A stretch of 20,901 nucleotides of DNA from Candidatus Shapirobacteria bacterium CG06_land_8_20_14_3_00_40_12 (GCA_002780135.1 PEWA01000012.1:1-20901); one strand, 5' to 3'; shown: positions 6,957 through 15,024, counted from the stretch's first letter. Notes: a model not told the origin generated them from the letters alone. Program-made: numbers and translations.

Positions 6957-7577
6957 TTAATTGAATTGTCTAATCACCGCCACCACCCGGCCTTTTATTT
7001 CCACATCCGTCACATACATTGGTGCCATGGTCGAATTGGCTGGCTGTAAACGAATCCTGCTAGCTTCCCGATAATAGCGCTTCAAAGTGGCAAAACCGTT
7101 TCGTAAAACCGCGACCACAATATCGCCATTTTTAGCCTCTTTTTGCTCTTTAACCACCACATAATCGCCACTCAAAATCCCGTCATCAATCATCGAATCT
7201 CCTTTTGCTTGCAACACAAAAGATTTCCCCTTAGAGGCCAGGGCTGAATTAACTATCAAGGTAGCGTTTGGGTCAGTATATGGTTCCAGGGGGGCCCCAC
7301 AGGCAATAAATCCCAACACCGGTAGTTCTACTTGTCCATCACGACTCCTCTTTTCTTCATCGTTCTCAAGTATTTCAATTCCCCGAACCGCTCCCCGGTA
7401 ACGTCGAATTAGACCCTTTTTTTCCAAAACCGCTAGATGTTCGTGAACGGTGGCGAGTGATGATAATCCCAAATTTTGGGCAATTTCTGTTAAAGTTGGA
7501 GCATAACCATATTTGTCAATTGAACAACTGATTAAATCAAGTATTTCCTTTTGACGTCGATACACTGTGACTGGCAT
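6957..7577 (-). CDS. lexA: LexA-type SOS repressor / S24 autoprotease
   Basis: A 206-residue two-domain repressor. The winged-HTH N-terminus includes YAPTLTEIAQNLGLSSLATVHEHLAVLEKKGLI (about 25-57). The S24 peptidase domain has the catalytic dyad S128 (GDSM) and K166 (FATLKRYY). The self-cleavage site reads Cys93-Gly94 (FIACGAP) instead of the Ala-Gly of classical LexA; Cys-Gly is known from UmuD. RecA-ssDNA filaments would trigger cleavage. The start is the ATG at 7577; an in-frame TTG at 7598 is rejected because it falls inside the promoter and adds residues foreign to the family. It is divergent from the transglutaminase operon. Confidence 0.93.
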   Translation of the reverse strand: MPVTVYRRQKEILDLISCSIDKYGYAPTLTEIAQNLGLSSLATVHEHLAVLEKKGLIRRYRGAVRGIEILENDEEKRSRDGQVELPVLGFIACGAPLEPYTDPNATLIVNSALASKGKSFVLQAKGDSMIDDGILSGDYVVVKEQKEAKNGDIVVAVLRNGFATLKRYYREASRIRLQPANSTMAPMYVTDVEIKGRVVAVIRQFN

Positions 7578-7583
7578 AAAGAA

Positions 7584-7611
7584 ATGATACACGAACAATA
7601 CCCGAAGTCAA
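7584..7611 (-). promoter_or_regulatory. lexA promoter, near consensus
   Basis: On the minus strand, -35 TTGACT (7611-7606), a 16-base spacer, and -10 TATCAT (7589-7584), six bases before the lexA ATG. No Shine-Dalgarno lies between, so the transcript is probably leaderless. A CGAACA half-site (7593-7598 on the plus strand) lies in the spacer and could belong to a LexA operator, but I see no clean dyad. Confidence 0.65.
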
Positions 7612-7623
7612 GCACCAACATGC

Positions 7624-7629
7624 TACCAT
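7624..7629 (+). promoter_or_regulatory. Putative -10 box for the envelope operon
   Basis: TACCAT stands six bases before the ATG at 7636. No matching -35 is evident. It lies 13 bases from the divergent lexA -35, so LexA could in principle affect both directions. Confidence 0.3.
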
Positions 7630-7635
7630 TTATTC

Positions 7636-9384
7636 ATGTTTTGGATTCTTCTTGGTTTGTTCTTTTTTTCCAATCTGTCTCAAATTAACGCTATCGACGA
7701 ATTTACCGTCAAACAAAACATTGATTACACCGTCAACCAAACAGGTGACACTGAAGTTCTCCATCAAATAGAAATTATTAATAACTTTTCTCAGCTCGTC
7801 CCCAAAGAATACTCTTTCTCGCTTTATGGTCTAAATCCTCTCGACATTCAAGCTTCTGACTCTTCCGGTCCGATTGCTATTTCTACCACCGTTTCTTCCA
7901 TTGATACCCAAATTAAACTCAACCTCCCCCGTGCTCAAGCCGGTAAAAATCAAGTTACCGCTTTTTCCATTCGCTACCGTCTTTCCGGCTTGGCCACTAC
8001 CAAGGGCAAGACTTGGGAAATTACCCTACCTCAATTCCAAAGTAGTTTAAAAAGTAACTTAACAGTTAATTTAAAAGTTCCGCTATCTTTTGGCCATCTG
8101 TCCTTCAACCCCAAGGATAGTACTATAAAAAACGACTCTCTTTACTCACTTATTCGTTTGGAAAAATTCGATTCGGCTCAAAAAAATGTTTTTATTTTTG
8201 GCAATATCCAACTCTTCGATTTCAATCTAAAATATTACCTCGAAAACCAAAACTCAATTGCTTCTCTCATCCCCATCTCCATACCCCCGGATACTTCTGG
8301 TCAAAAAATAATTTTTACTAAAATCAACCCCCGCCCCCAATATGTCGAGTCTGACAACGATGGTAATTGGCTAGCCTATTTCCTCTTGTCTCCGAAAACC
8401 TCAATTAAAATCGAAGTTGCCGGCCAGGCCAAAATCGGCTCCCACCCGGTCCCCGTTATTCCACCTGACTCTTCCCTTTCTGAACAGTTATACTGGCCGG
8501 TTAACCACCCAGAAATAAAAGCTCTGGCCGCTAAATATACCACCCCTAAAAGTATTTTTGATTTTGTTGTTTCCACGTTAAGTTACAACGACAACCGACT
8601 CAATTCATCCACTCGTCGGGGAGCCCTGGAATCCTTAAAAACACCTTCTGATTCCCTTTGTACTGATTTTACTGATCTCTTTATAACCATCGCCCGCTCA
8701 GCCGGAATTCCAGCTCGGGAAATCGAGGGTTTCGCTTATTCCAATAACCTCAAAATCAAGCCCCTTAAACCTGGTACCGACCTTCTTCATGCTTGGCCCG
8801 AATATTACAATCCCAACACCTCAAACTGGGTAGCAGTTGATCCTACCTGGACTAAAACCACCAATGGAGTCGACTACTTTCGCGATCTTGACTTAAACCA
8901 CCTCGCCTTTGTCATCCACCAATCTAAAAGTGACTACCCTCCTCCTCCCGGATCGTACAAAGCTAATCCCCAGGAAAAAACCGTTAAAGTTGTTTTCGCG
9001 ACTTCTGAAATCAATCCCGATCTCTCTCCACCGGATTTTTCCGTTAAATTTGTTCCTTTCTCTTCGGGTCAATTGATAATAAAAAATCCTAATCTTCAGG
9101 CCATTAGCAATCTCCGCGTTTCTTCCTCCCCATTAAATCTAAATAAAAGTTTTTCCTCCCTCCCCCCCCTGTCTTCCCAAGTTATCAACCTTTCCCAACT
9201 ACCTTTTTTTGATTCTCTTCTTCCTCAAAACCAAAAACTAAACTTATCCGTCTCCTATTCTGCCGACCACCAAAAAACAATAGAAATAACAAACCCTTTT
9301 CATTATCTTAATTTATTGGTACTCATAATTATCAGCCTCATCATCCTCAGCGTCGGAGGTATAATATTGTCAAGAAACGCATGA
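7636..9384 (+). CDS. Membrane-anchored transglutaminase-like protein
   Basis: A 582-residue exported protein. It has a hydrophobic N-terminus (residues 1-16, likely signal peptide), a long beta-rich region, a transglutaminase-like core at about 295-410, a further beta domain, and a C-terminal membrane helix (about 556-578) followed by SRNA. The core shows the Cys-His-Asp triad: C342 in SLCTDFTDLF, H385 in LLHAWPEYY, D402 in WVAVDPTW. The active site would face outside the cell; such proteins may cleave or cross-link peptides, but the substrate is unknown. It heads a coupled operon; the next ATG overlaps its stop. Confidence 0.85.
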   Translation: MFWILLGLFFFSNLSQINAIDEFTVKQNIDYTVNQTGDTEVLHQIEIINNFSQLVPKEYSFSLYGLNPLDIQASDSSGPIAISTTVSSIDTQIKLNLPRAQAGKNQVTAFSIRYRLSGLATTKGKTWEITLPQFQSSLKSNLTVNLKVPLSFGHLSFNPKDSTIKNDSLYSLIRLEKFDSAQKNVFIFGNIQLFDFNLKYYLENQNSIASLIPISIPPDTSGQKIIFTKINPRPQYVESDNDGNWLAYFLLSPKTSIKIEVAGQAKIGSHPVPVIPPDSSLSEQLYWPVNHPEIKALAAKYTTPKSIFDFVVSTLSYNDNRLNSSTRRGALESLKTPSDSLCTDFTDLFITIARSAGIPAREIEGFAYSNNLKIKPLKPGTDLLHAWPEYYNPNTSNWVAVDPTWTKTTNGVDYFRDLDLNHLAFVIHQSKSDYPPPPGSYKANPQEKTVKVVFATSEINPDLSPPDFSVKFVPFSSGQLIIKNPNLQAISNLRVSSSPLNLNKSFSSLPPLSSQVINLSQLPFFDSLLPQNQKLNLSVSYSADHQKTIEITNPFHYLNLLVLIIISLIILSVGGIILSRNA

Positions 9385-9749
9385 AAAAATTTTTAAAATA
9401 TGCCCTCTACCTCTCCTTTGCTTTAGTTCTCCAACAAGAGCTTTTTGGTAATCTCCACTTTGGTCAAAACCGCCTCCTAATTATTACCAAAGTCGGTCTT
9501 ATTTTGGCCTTTTTTGAAATTTTTCTCAAACCTATAGTCAAAATCCTCCTCCTACCTATTTCCATCTTAACATTGGGTCTTATTCGCATTGTTATCAACA
9601 CTCTTGGCCTATATTTGGCCTCTTCCCTTGTTTCTGCTTTTAGTGTTTCCTCTTTTACCATCTATGGTTGGTCCTTGGTTGGTTTTTGGGCCTATTTGGG
9701 CACTTCATTTTTTATTAGTGTTTTTCTTTATTTTTTCAAAATAATATGA
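9381..9749 (+). CDS. PF04020-type (phage holin 4 superfamily) membrane protein
   Basis: A 122-residue protein with four hydrophobic segments and the typical motif LKPIVKILLLPISILTLG followed by an RIVINTLGLYLAS helix. Despite the holin name, these proteins are widespread chromosomal membrane proteins of unknown function. The start ATG overlaps the stop of the transglutaminase gene (ATGA), and its own stop overlaps secG the same way. Confidence 0.8.
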   Translation: MKKFLKYALYLSFALVLQQELFGNLHFGQNRLLIITKVGLILAFFEIFLKPIVKILLLPISILTLGLIRIVINTLGLYLASSLVSAFSVSSFTIYGWSLVGFWAYLGTSFFISVFLYFFKII

Positions 9750-9958
9750 ATATTGTCCTTAGCACCATTCAAATAATCCTATCCTTAATCTTATCCACCC
9801 TTATTTTTCTCCAAGCCCAAGGTAGAAACGAAAACAATTCTAATATTCTTTCCTCCTCAGGCTCTGAAAAACGAGGTTGGGAAAAAATGATGTTTAATCT
9901 AACCATCTTTATCACCCTTCTTTTTTTGATCTCCTCAATTGCCCAACTAACCTACTAA
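9746..9958 (+). CDS. secG: Preprotein translocase subunit SecG
   Basis: A 70-residue protein with two membrane helices (about 4-22 and 49-67) joined by a polar loop. The loop end GSEKRGWEKMMFNLTIFIT matches the conserved SecG segment (RG-x-E-K followed by a Thr-containing helix). SecG aids SecYE in export. It sits among genes for exported proteins, with ATGA overlap upstream and TAATG overlap downstream. Confidence 0.85.
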   Translation: MNIVLSTIQIILSLILSTLIFLQAQGRNENNSNILSSSGSEKRGWEKMMFNLTIFITLLFLISSIAQLTY

Positions 9959-11283
9959 TGTTCACCAAAATCCGCTTCCGTTTCGAGCTTTATTTCTACT
10001 ATCTAAAAAAGAATCTTCTTTATCTTTTTCTGGGTTTTGGTGTCGGTGTCACTATCTTTTATTTTCAAAAACCGCTTAAAACATTTTTTTTAAGGTTTAA
10101 TCACCCAATTCAAAAAATCGGGATTGAAGGTTTCTATAACACTACCAATCTCCCCCAGGAAATCACTCAAAAAATTTCCACGGGCCTAACAGTAATTAAT
10201 CAAAATGGTCGAACTTCTCCTTCCGTTCTGGTTAATAAGATGGAAATCAGTTCTGATCATCTTCGATATACCTTTTACCTAAACACTTCCCTCCTTTGGC
10301 ATGATGGAAAAAAGTTTAGTAGTGCCGATATCAACTATCAAATCCCAGGGTTAAACATTGCTCCTGCCGGTTTCGATAAAGTTACTATTACCACCGATAA
10401 GGCTTACGCCCCCCTAGAAAGCCTTTTGGCTCGTTCTCTTTTTCGAAAAAATTTTATCGGGCTGGGTTCTTATATTGTTAAAGATTTTCGCTATCAGGAT
10501 GGTCATATCCGATATTTAAAACTTCAGTCGAACTCCGATATTATTATCTACCGTTTTTACCAAGACCAAAATGACCTCTTAAACGCCTTTAAAATCGGTG
10601 AAATTGACCAAATCCAGATTTCGTTTTTACCACCGGATCTTGAATCCGGCTGGAAAGTAAATTTAAACCAAAATATTGCTAGTTCTGAAAGTTATTCGGC
10701 CATCTTTCTCAACACCCAAAAACTTAGCAACAAACAACTTCGTCAAAGCCTGGCTTACGCCACCCCCAAAAGTGCAAATAATAATGAACGCTGTCTCTCG
10801 CCTATATCACCCTCATCTTGGGCTTATAACCCCAATGTAAAAGAATATTCTCTCAACCCAGTCAAAGCCCGTGAATTTTTTGAGAAAAATAAAATTGAAT
10901 CAATCAAACTTAGTGTCACCGACCGGGATTTATTAGCTACTGCCGAAAATATTAAAAAAAGCTGGCAGGATATACTGAAAATCAAAGTTGATGTTAAATT
11001 TGAAAATCAAGTCGACACTGATAATTATGAAGCCATATTGGCTTATGGTAGTGTTCCCTCCGATCCGGATCAATATATATTCTGGCATTCTACTCAAACC
11101 AAAACCAATTTAACTAAAATAAATAGTCCCAAAATTGATAAACTACTAGAAGAAGGTAGACTCACTTTTGATACTCTGGAAAGAAAAAAAATCTATCAGG
11201 AATTTCAAAAGGTTCTCCTTGAGGAGTTGCCGGTCATATTTTTGCAATATCCTACCATTTATACCATCACCCGAAACCAATGA
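9958..11283 (+). CDS. Family 5 extracellular solute-binding protein (OppA/DppA-like), membrane-anchored
   Basis: A 441-residue protein with an uncleaved-looking N-terminal membrane helix (about 18-36) and a large external domain. SBP_bac_5 hallmarks are WHDGKKFSSADI (about 114-125) and the C-terminal DPDQYIFWHS, INSPKIDKLLEEG, ERKKIYQEFQKVLLEELPVI series. There is no lipobox Cys; the transmembrane helix replaces the lipid anchor, as is common in CPR. It probably binds oligopeptides, but no permease or ATPase genes are next to it, so it may serve another ABC system or act alone. Confidence 0.85.
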   Translation: MFTKIRFRFELYFYYLKKNLLYLFLGFGVGVTIFYFQKPLKTFFLRFNHPIQKIGIEGFYNTTNLPQEITQKISTGLTVINQNGRTSPSVLVNKMEISSDHLRYTFYLNTSLLWHDGKKFSSADINYQIPGLNIAPAGFDKVTITTDKAYAPLESLLARSLFRKNFIGLGSYIVKDFRYQDGHIRYLKLQSNSDIIIYRFYQDQNDLLNAFKIGEIDQIQISFLPPDLESGWKVNLNQNIASSESYSAIFLNTQKLSNKQLRQSLAYATPKSANNNERCLSPISPSSWAYNPNVKEYSLNPVKAREFFEKNKIESIKLSVTDRDLLATAENIKKSWQDILKIKVDVKFENQVDTDNYEAILAYGSVPSDPDQYIFWHSTQTKTNLTKINSPKIDKLLEEGRLTFDTLERKKIYQEFQKVLLEELPVIFLQYPTIYTITRNQ

Positions 11284-11483
11284 AACCCAACCCAGATTAT
11301 CTGTCTATTATTCTTTTAATTTCTTTCTTTCTCCTTCTCACCTACGCCGGATATCTTTCTTATCAAAGTATCGATTGGGACGTGTTAAAACGACTTGAAA
11401 GTTCCCCTATTGCCATCCCCACATTACAACCAAAACCCACCAACAATGCCACCGAAAGCGCCTTACCAAAAAAAGCTCGGTAA
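11280..11483 (+). CDS. Small single-pass membrane protein
   Basis: A 67-residue protein with one hydrophobic helix (about 8-30) and a polar, Pro-rich C-terminal tail. I recognise no family. Support comes from its ATG overlapping the stop of the solute-binding protein (ATGA). Its last 38 bases overlap the next gene in another frame, which is long for this operon, so either the tail or the next start could be mis-set. Confidence 0.55.
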   Translation: MKPNPDYLSIILLISFFLLLTYAGYLSYQSIDWDVLKRLESSPIAIPTLQPKPTNNATESALPKKAR

Positions 11484-12135
11484 AAGGGGACACATCCATA
11501 TTTGGCAAGTCGACGGCAACCTAATTCGATCCACTTTTGATCCGGAATTTACCAACTTCGGTCAACACTTCCATTTCCATTACATCCCCGAATATGAACT
11601 TTGGCTTGATCAAAAGCTGGTTATTGATGAACGCCGTTTTTTTATCGACCATCTGTTAACTGAATGGAAACTAATGAAACAAGGTAACCCTTACGAAACC
11701 GCCATTGTTGCTGCCGATATCAAAGAAAAAACCGAAAGATATTGTAGCCAAAAAATAAAAAAACTGACCGAAAAAATTGAAAATTTCGACATAAATAAAC
11801 TCCACCTTAAGCTATTAGGAGATATTAAAACTAAACTATCAGTCTGGAGCATTGATGGTTGTTTGGTTCGTACCCTTTTCTTCATTGATTTCACTGAAGG
11901 CGGTCATCACTATATCTACGACTTTATTCCTGAAAACGAAGTTTGGATCGATAACGACCTTCTCTCCGAAGAAATTCCCTTTGTCCTCCTCCATGAACTT
12001 CACGAAAGAAAGCTAATGAAAAAATTAGGCTGGAAATACCACCGAGCTCACCGCCACGCCAGCCAACTCGAATGGCTTTGCCGCCAAGGTAAAAAAATTG
12101 TCACCGTCGAACTTAAAAAGCTTGGTTGGAAATAA
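11446..12135 (+). CDS. Tandemly duplicated His-rich protein with HELHE motif
   Basis: A 229-residue protein made of two related halves, about 17-101 and 131-213. Each has a (V/I)DG-L-(I/V)R strand, an FGQHF or EGGHH segment, a YIPEYELWLD or FIPENEVWID segment, then a helix. In repeat 2 the helix reads LLHELHERKLMKKLGW followed by YHRAHRHASQLEW; in repeat 1 it reads FIDHLLTEWKLMKQGN, so the His/Glu cluster is lost. The cluster looks able to bind metal, but HELHE is not a full HExxH and I assign no function. The start is the ATG at 11446; a TTG at 11395 lies inside the upstream gene. The 3' end overlaps the convergent MFS gene by 23 bases. Confidence 0.7.
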   Translation: MPPKAPYQKKLGKRGHIHIWQVDGNLIRSTFDPEFTNFGQHFHFHYIPEYELWLDQKLVIDERRFFIDHLLTEWKLMKQGNPYETAIVAADIKEKTERYCSQKIKKLTEKIENFDINKLHLKLLGDIKTKLSVWSIDGCLVRTLFFIDFTEGGHHYIYDFIPENEVWIDNDLLSEEIPFVLLHELHERKLMKKLGWKYHRAHRHASQLEWLCRQGKKIVTVELKKLGWK

Positions 12136-13321
12136 CCTTCTCCTCTGGATTGTTTTTTACCCTAAAAAAGATTGTTGCCGTTAGGGCCAAACCCCCGCAC
12201 CAAAGCAGAAGATATTGATACCCCCAACCCACAAAGATGGCGCAAAGTAACATGGTGGGAATTTCCAAAATACTTTTTAAAAGATTTGACAAAGATAGCA
12301 CTGTCGCCCGGTTGTAGGAATGACTCACTCGGTTAAAAAGCTCCGAAAATAATGGCCAACGGGAAGATTCAAAAATTACCACTCCGCAAAAAAGACCCAA
12401 CCCTAAATAACCGTTTTTCCACCAAATCTGATTAACTGCCATTAATAAAATACAACCTAAAGTCAGGTCGCCAAAACGATTTATCCAGATATATATCTTC
12501 TCTCCCATACCCAATTTTCCTGTCAAACGGTTGACAAAAAACACCACTAAGGAATAAAGGCTATTGGCCACCCCAATCATTATTACTGCCACCCCATTGT
12601 TTCTAAACATTTCCGAACTAATCCGCCAGATAGCAAAGTTAGCCATAAAAAATAACACCTTGCCGGTTATCACTCTCAATAACTCCGGATTCTTTTTAAA
12701 AATGTTAATCGCGTCCTTAAACACCCCCGCTTCCATCTTCTCTATTTTCAAATAATGCTCCGGTTCGGTCAAAAATAATCCCAAAATTATGGCCGCTATC
12801 CCCGCCAACGAATCAATTATCAACAAAGTCACGAATTGTTCATCCCTTAAATTTCCGGCAATTAGCACTGCCAATAGAGGAGTTATAATTTTAAAAATTC
12901 TTTTGGCTGAAAAATATTTTCCCAGGTTAGATAAACTGTTTTTTTCATCCCCCAGAGCCTTATTAGTATCGTAAATCATGGCTTCATCTGTCCCCGACAT
13001 CAACGCGTCCGATACTGCCATCAGGGCAAAGCCAACACAAAAAGCCAGTAAGCTGTGGGCAAAGATAAACACTATCTAGTTGGTTAAATTAAAAAACAAA
13101 GACAGTAAAATTACCTTTTTTCTACCCCATTTATCCGCTAAATAACTTGATGGTAACTCCGTCAACAGGGTTACTGCCGAAAAAACTATGGTGGTATAAA
13201 AAATTTGGGCAACACTTATTCCCCGATAAACTAAAAAGATGGCTGTCACCACGTTTATCATTTTTACCTCTGTCAGTGCTTCCAACCAAAACATCAGGGA
13301 AAAATTTCTTCTCAAAGACAT
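12113..13321 (-). pseudogene. MFS transporter interrupted by an in-frame TAG
   Basis: One reading frame of 403 codons encodes a typical ~400-residue, 12-helix major facilitator, except for a TAG at codon 82 (13078-13076). Before the stop are the first helices and motif A (ADKWGRKKV, residues 62-70). After it the frame continues with IVFIFAHSLLAF and ALMSGTDEAMIYD, the expected next helices, with no frame change. TAG ends other genes here (GIY-YIG copies 1 and 2, holA), so recoding is unlikely; a nonsense mutation, sequence error or strain variant is more likely. A GTG at 13072 could allow a C-terminal product. The gene starts inside the end of GIY-YIG copy 3 and overlaps the convergent gene at its own 3' end. 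Confidence 0.8.
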
Positions 13322-13581
13322 TGCCTATTATACCCCGAAACTAACTTTTCCTTTTTCACTTTTGTCATCCTTTTAATCTCTGTCTCCCGTTTCATCGCTT
13401 CCGATCGGTTCTTACATTCCTCGCTGTAAACCAAGAAAAAACTTTTAAAACACTTCATATATTTGGCTGATTTTTTCGTCTTACCCTGATGTTCTGATAG
13501 CCTTTTTTCTAAATTATTTGTCTGCCCTGTATACAACGTATTTCCCGACGTCCGTAAAATATAAACAAAACACCTTTTCAT
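13312..13581 (-). CDS. Small GIY-YIG domain protein, UPF0213 type (copy 3)
   Basis: An 89-residue protein with CFVYILRTSGNTLYTGQTNNL (GIY/YIG strands), LEKRLSEHQGKTKKSAKYMK and the SEAMKRETEIKRMTKVKKEKLV helix carrying the metal-binding Glu. It is closest in form to YhbQ/UPF0213, predicted endonucleases. Its stop overlaps the MFS start by ten bases. Its start codon lies in the octamer CTTTTCAT (plus strand) that borders the left inverted repeat of the 7-kb element, so the element may have inserted at or just upstream of this gene and given it a new promoter (TATAAT, 13630-13625). Confidence 0.85.
   Translation of the reverse strand: MKRCFVYILRTSGNTLYTGQTNNLEKRLSEHQGKTKKSAKYMKCFKSFFLVYSEECKNRSEAMKRETEIKRMTKVKKEKLVSGYNRQCL
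13327..13332 (-). promoter_or_regulatory. Putative -10 box for the MFS gene
   Basis: A perfect TATAAT on the minus strand lies five bases before the MFS ATG (13321), inside the last codons of GIY-YIG copy 3. No clear -35 is seen. It fits the leaderless spacing found elsewhere. Confidence 0.4.
13574..13581 (+). repeat. Octamer direct repeat, left side of element
   Basis: CTTTTCAT lies three bases outside the left inverted repeat, and the same octamer in the same orientation lies one base outside the right repeat (20577-20584). This looks like a target-site duplication, but the unequal spacing leaves doubt. Confidence 0.45.
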
Positions 13582-13584
13582 CTT

Positions 13585-13703
13585 TGTTGGGACTGTACGT
13601 ACAAATTCGAATGTACTTTAAATCATTATAGCTCCCGATGCTTCGATCGGGACAGGTCGCCCCGCTCGTCCCGTCGCTGGTCGGGACGAAAAACGCGGGG
13701 CTC
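13585..13703 (+). repeat. Left 119-bp terminal inverted repeat
   Basis: Matches the reverse complement of 20457-20575 with mismatches only at 13592 and 13678. It contains TGTACGTACA and ATTCGAAT palindromes, an outward-facing TATAAT (minus strand, 13630-13625), a TCCCGAT/ATCGGGA hairpin, and a nested stem built from CCCCGC/GCGGGG and CGTCCCG/CGGGACG. So much internal structure suggests binding sites for a recombinase or a structured RNA. Confidence 0.85.
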
Positions 13704-13852
13704 GATTGAAAATTATTTTTTGCGCGCGCGATTTTTTTAAAGTTTTTGTTCCCCCGGCACTGTACACGGACGAAGGAATGGGTAAAAGATTATTTGATTT
13801 TTGATGGCTCGGTTCAATGCGTAAACAGTCAATTTTTATCGTGTTTGTAAAG
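13704..13852. other. Gene-free stretch inside the left end of the element
   Basis: 149 bases between the left repeat and the end of the SerRS-like gene. The only notable item is an alternating GC tract (about 13722-13730) between T-runs. I see no RNA gene, promoter or clear terminator for the SerRS-like gene here. Confidence 0.6.
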
Positions 13853-14992
13853 TTAAGGCTTTCTAATTTCTTGAAAACCGGTGTATGGCCAAAGAACTTG
13901 TGGAATTGTTATGCTGTGATCGGCCTGTTGATTATTTTCCAAAATAGCAAGAAGAACCCGATCGGCCACAGCAGTAGCGTTTAAGGTGTGAACAAACTCC
14001 AATTTACCATCTACTTCAACTCTGATATTCAAGCGTCTGGCCTGATAATCACCACAATTACTACACGAGTGGGTTTCCCGATAATAGTCTTGACCCGGGA
14101 ACCAAGTGTTAATGTCATACATTCTACGATTAGGCCTGGGTAAATCACCGGTGCACGATTTAACAACCTGATAAGGTAAACCTAACTCCTGCATTATTTC
14201 TTCTTCAATAGCCAATAATCCAAGACACATATTATCCGAGGTTTCAAAATTGGGGGCAGTAAAAACATTCATTTCAACCTTATTGAAATTGTGAACCCGA
14301 AGGAGGCCACGCAGGTCCCTTCCATAAATATTAGGTTCACGACGGAAACATTGAGAATAGTTCACATATTGTAAAGGGAGTTTTGTTGGGTCTAAAACTT
14401 CACCACCATGGATAGGAATAACTGAATGTTCAGAACTGGTAATCAGCACTAAGCCATCATCAGAAAGTGAATATCTATTACCTCCCCTTATATCTTTTCT
14501 ACCGTCATATCCACAACCCCACTCGGTCTCCTCTTTAATCATTACCGGTGGAAGCATCCCCCTAAATCCCCTTCTAGTTAATTTGCTAAAGGCATAAAAC
14601 ATTAGTGACATTTCCAGGGTTGCGGCTTCGTTTTTGAAGAAACTGAAATGGGGACCAGAGATTTGTTCCACCCTTCTCATATCAATGATGTCTAATTCTT
14701 CTCCAAGATCAACATGATCAAGAGGCGTGAAGCCAAATTTTGGACGTTCACCAACGGTTTTTATAACAACACTTTCGGTCCAGTCTCTCCCTATCGGAAC
14801 GTCCGGAGCCGGTATGTTGGGAATTTCTTCAGCAACTAAAGCAAGTTCTTCTTCCTGTTGAGTTTCGTCTAGCCGTAAAACAGTGTCGACAAGTATAGGG
14901 TCTAACTGGCGATTGCTTAAAGCCCCTCTTACCAGGTCAGGATTCTGACGGATAAAATCTAAATTAAATGTTTCCCTGCTCCTGGATGACAT
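13853..14992 (-). CDS. Seryl-tRNA synthetase-like protein lacking most of the tRNA-binding arm
   Basis: A 379-residue class II synthetase homologue. The first helix of bacterial SerRS is kept (FNLDFIRQNPDLVRGAL, 9-25), but the long antiparallel coiled coil that grips tRNA-Ser is cut to a short acidic stretch (about 42-56) before IPNIPAPDVPIG (57-68). The catalytic core looks complete: motif 2 FRRE (216-219) with GRDLRGLLRVHNF, CTGDL (280-284), SCSNCGDYQARRLNIR (309-324) and motif 3 around R345 to ILEN. By eye there is a one-residue deletion just before R345. It should still activate an amino acid, perhaps Ser, but may not charge tRNA-Ser normally; it could load another carrier, make a metabolite or give resistance. 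It could also be a divergent working SerRS. Confidence 0.85.
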   Translation of the reverse strand: MSSRSRETFNLDFIRQNPDLVRGALSNRQLDPILVDTVLRLDETQQEEELALVAEEIPNIPAPDVPIGRDWTESVVIKTVGERPKFGFTPLDHVDLGEELDIIDMRRVEQISGPHFSFFKNEAATLEMSLMFYAFSKLTRRGFRGMLPPVMIKEETEWGCGYDGRKDIRGGNRYSLSDDGLVLITSSEHSVIPIHGGEVLDPTKLPLQYVNYSQCFRREPNIYGRDLRGLLRVHNFNKVEMNVFTAPNFETSDNMCLGLLAIEEEIMQELGLPYQVVKSCTGDLPRPNRRMYDINTWFPGQDYYRETHSCSNCGDYQARRLNIRVEVDGKLEFVHTLNATAVADRVLLAILENNQQADHSITIPQVLWPYTGFQEIRKP

Positions 14993-15024
14993 AAGTAGTC
15001 TATTTTACCGTACATTTTATATAT

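Noticed and set aside
7577..7598. lexA starting at TTG 7598
   Set aside because: The extension overlaps the -35/-10 promoter and adds residues not expected in LexA; the ATG at 7577 fits both.
13076..13078. UAG recoding as an amino acid in the MFS gene
   Set aside because: TAG clearly ends other genes in the window (GIY-YIG copies 1 and 2, holA), so recoding is not supported.
13721..13731. GCGCGCGC tract as a functional site
   Set aside because: Too short and isolated to assign anything beyond simple sequence.
13812..13830. GGTTCAATGC looks like a tRNA T-loop
   Set aside because: No matching T-stem, acceptor stem or anticodon arm nearby.
13704..13852. Transposase remnant inside the left end
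   Set aside because: No frame of useful length and no transposase motif; the stretch appears noncoding.
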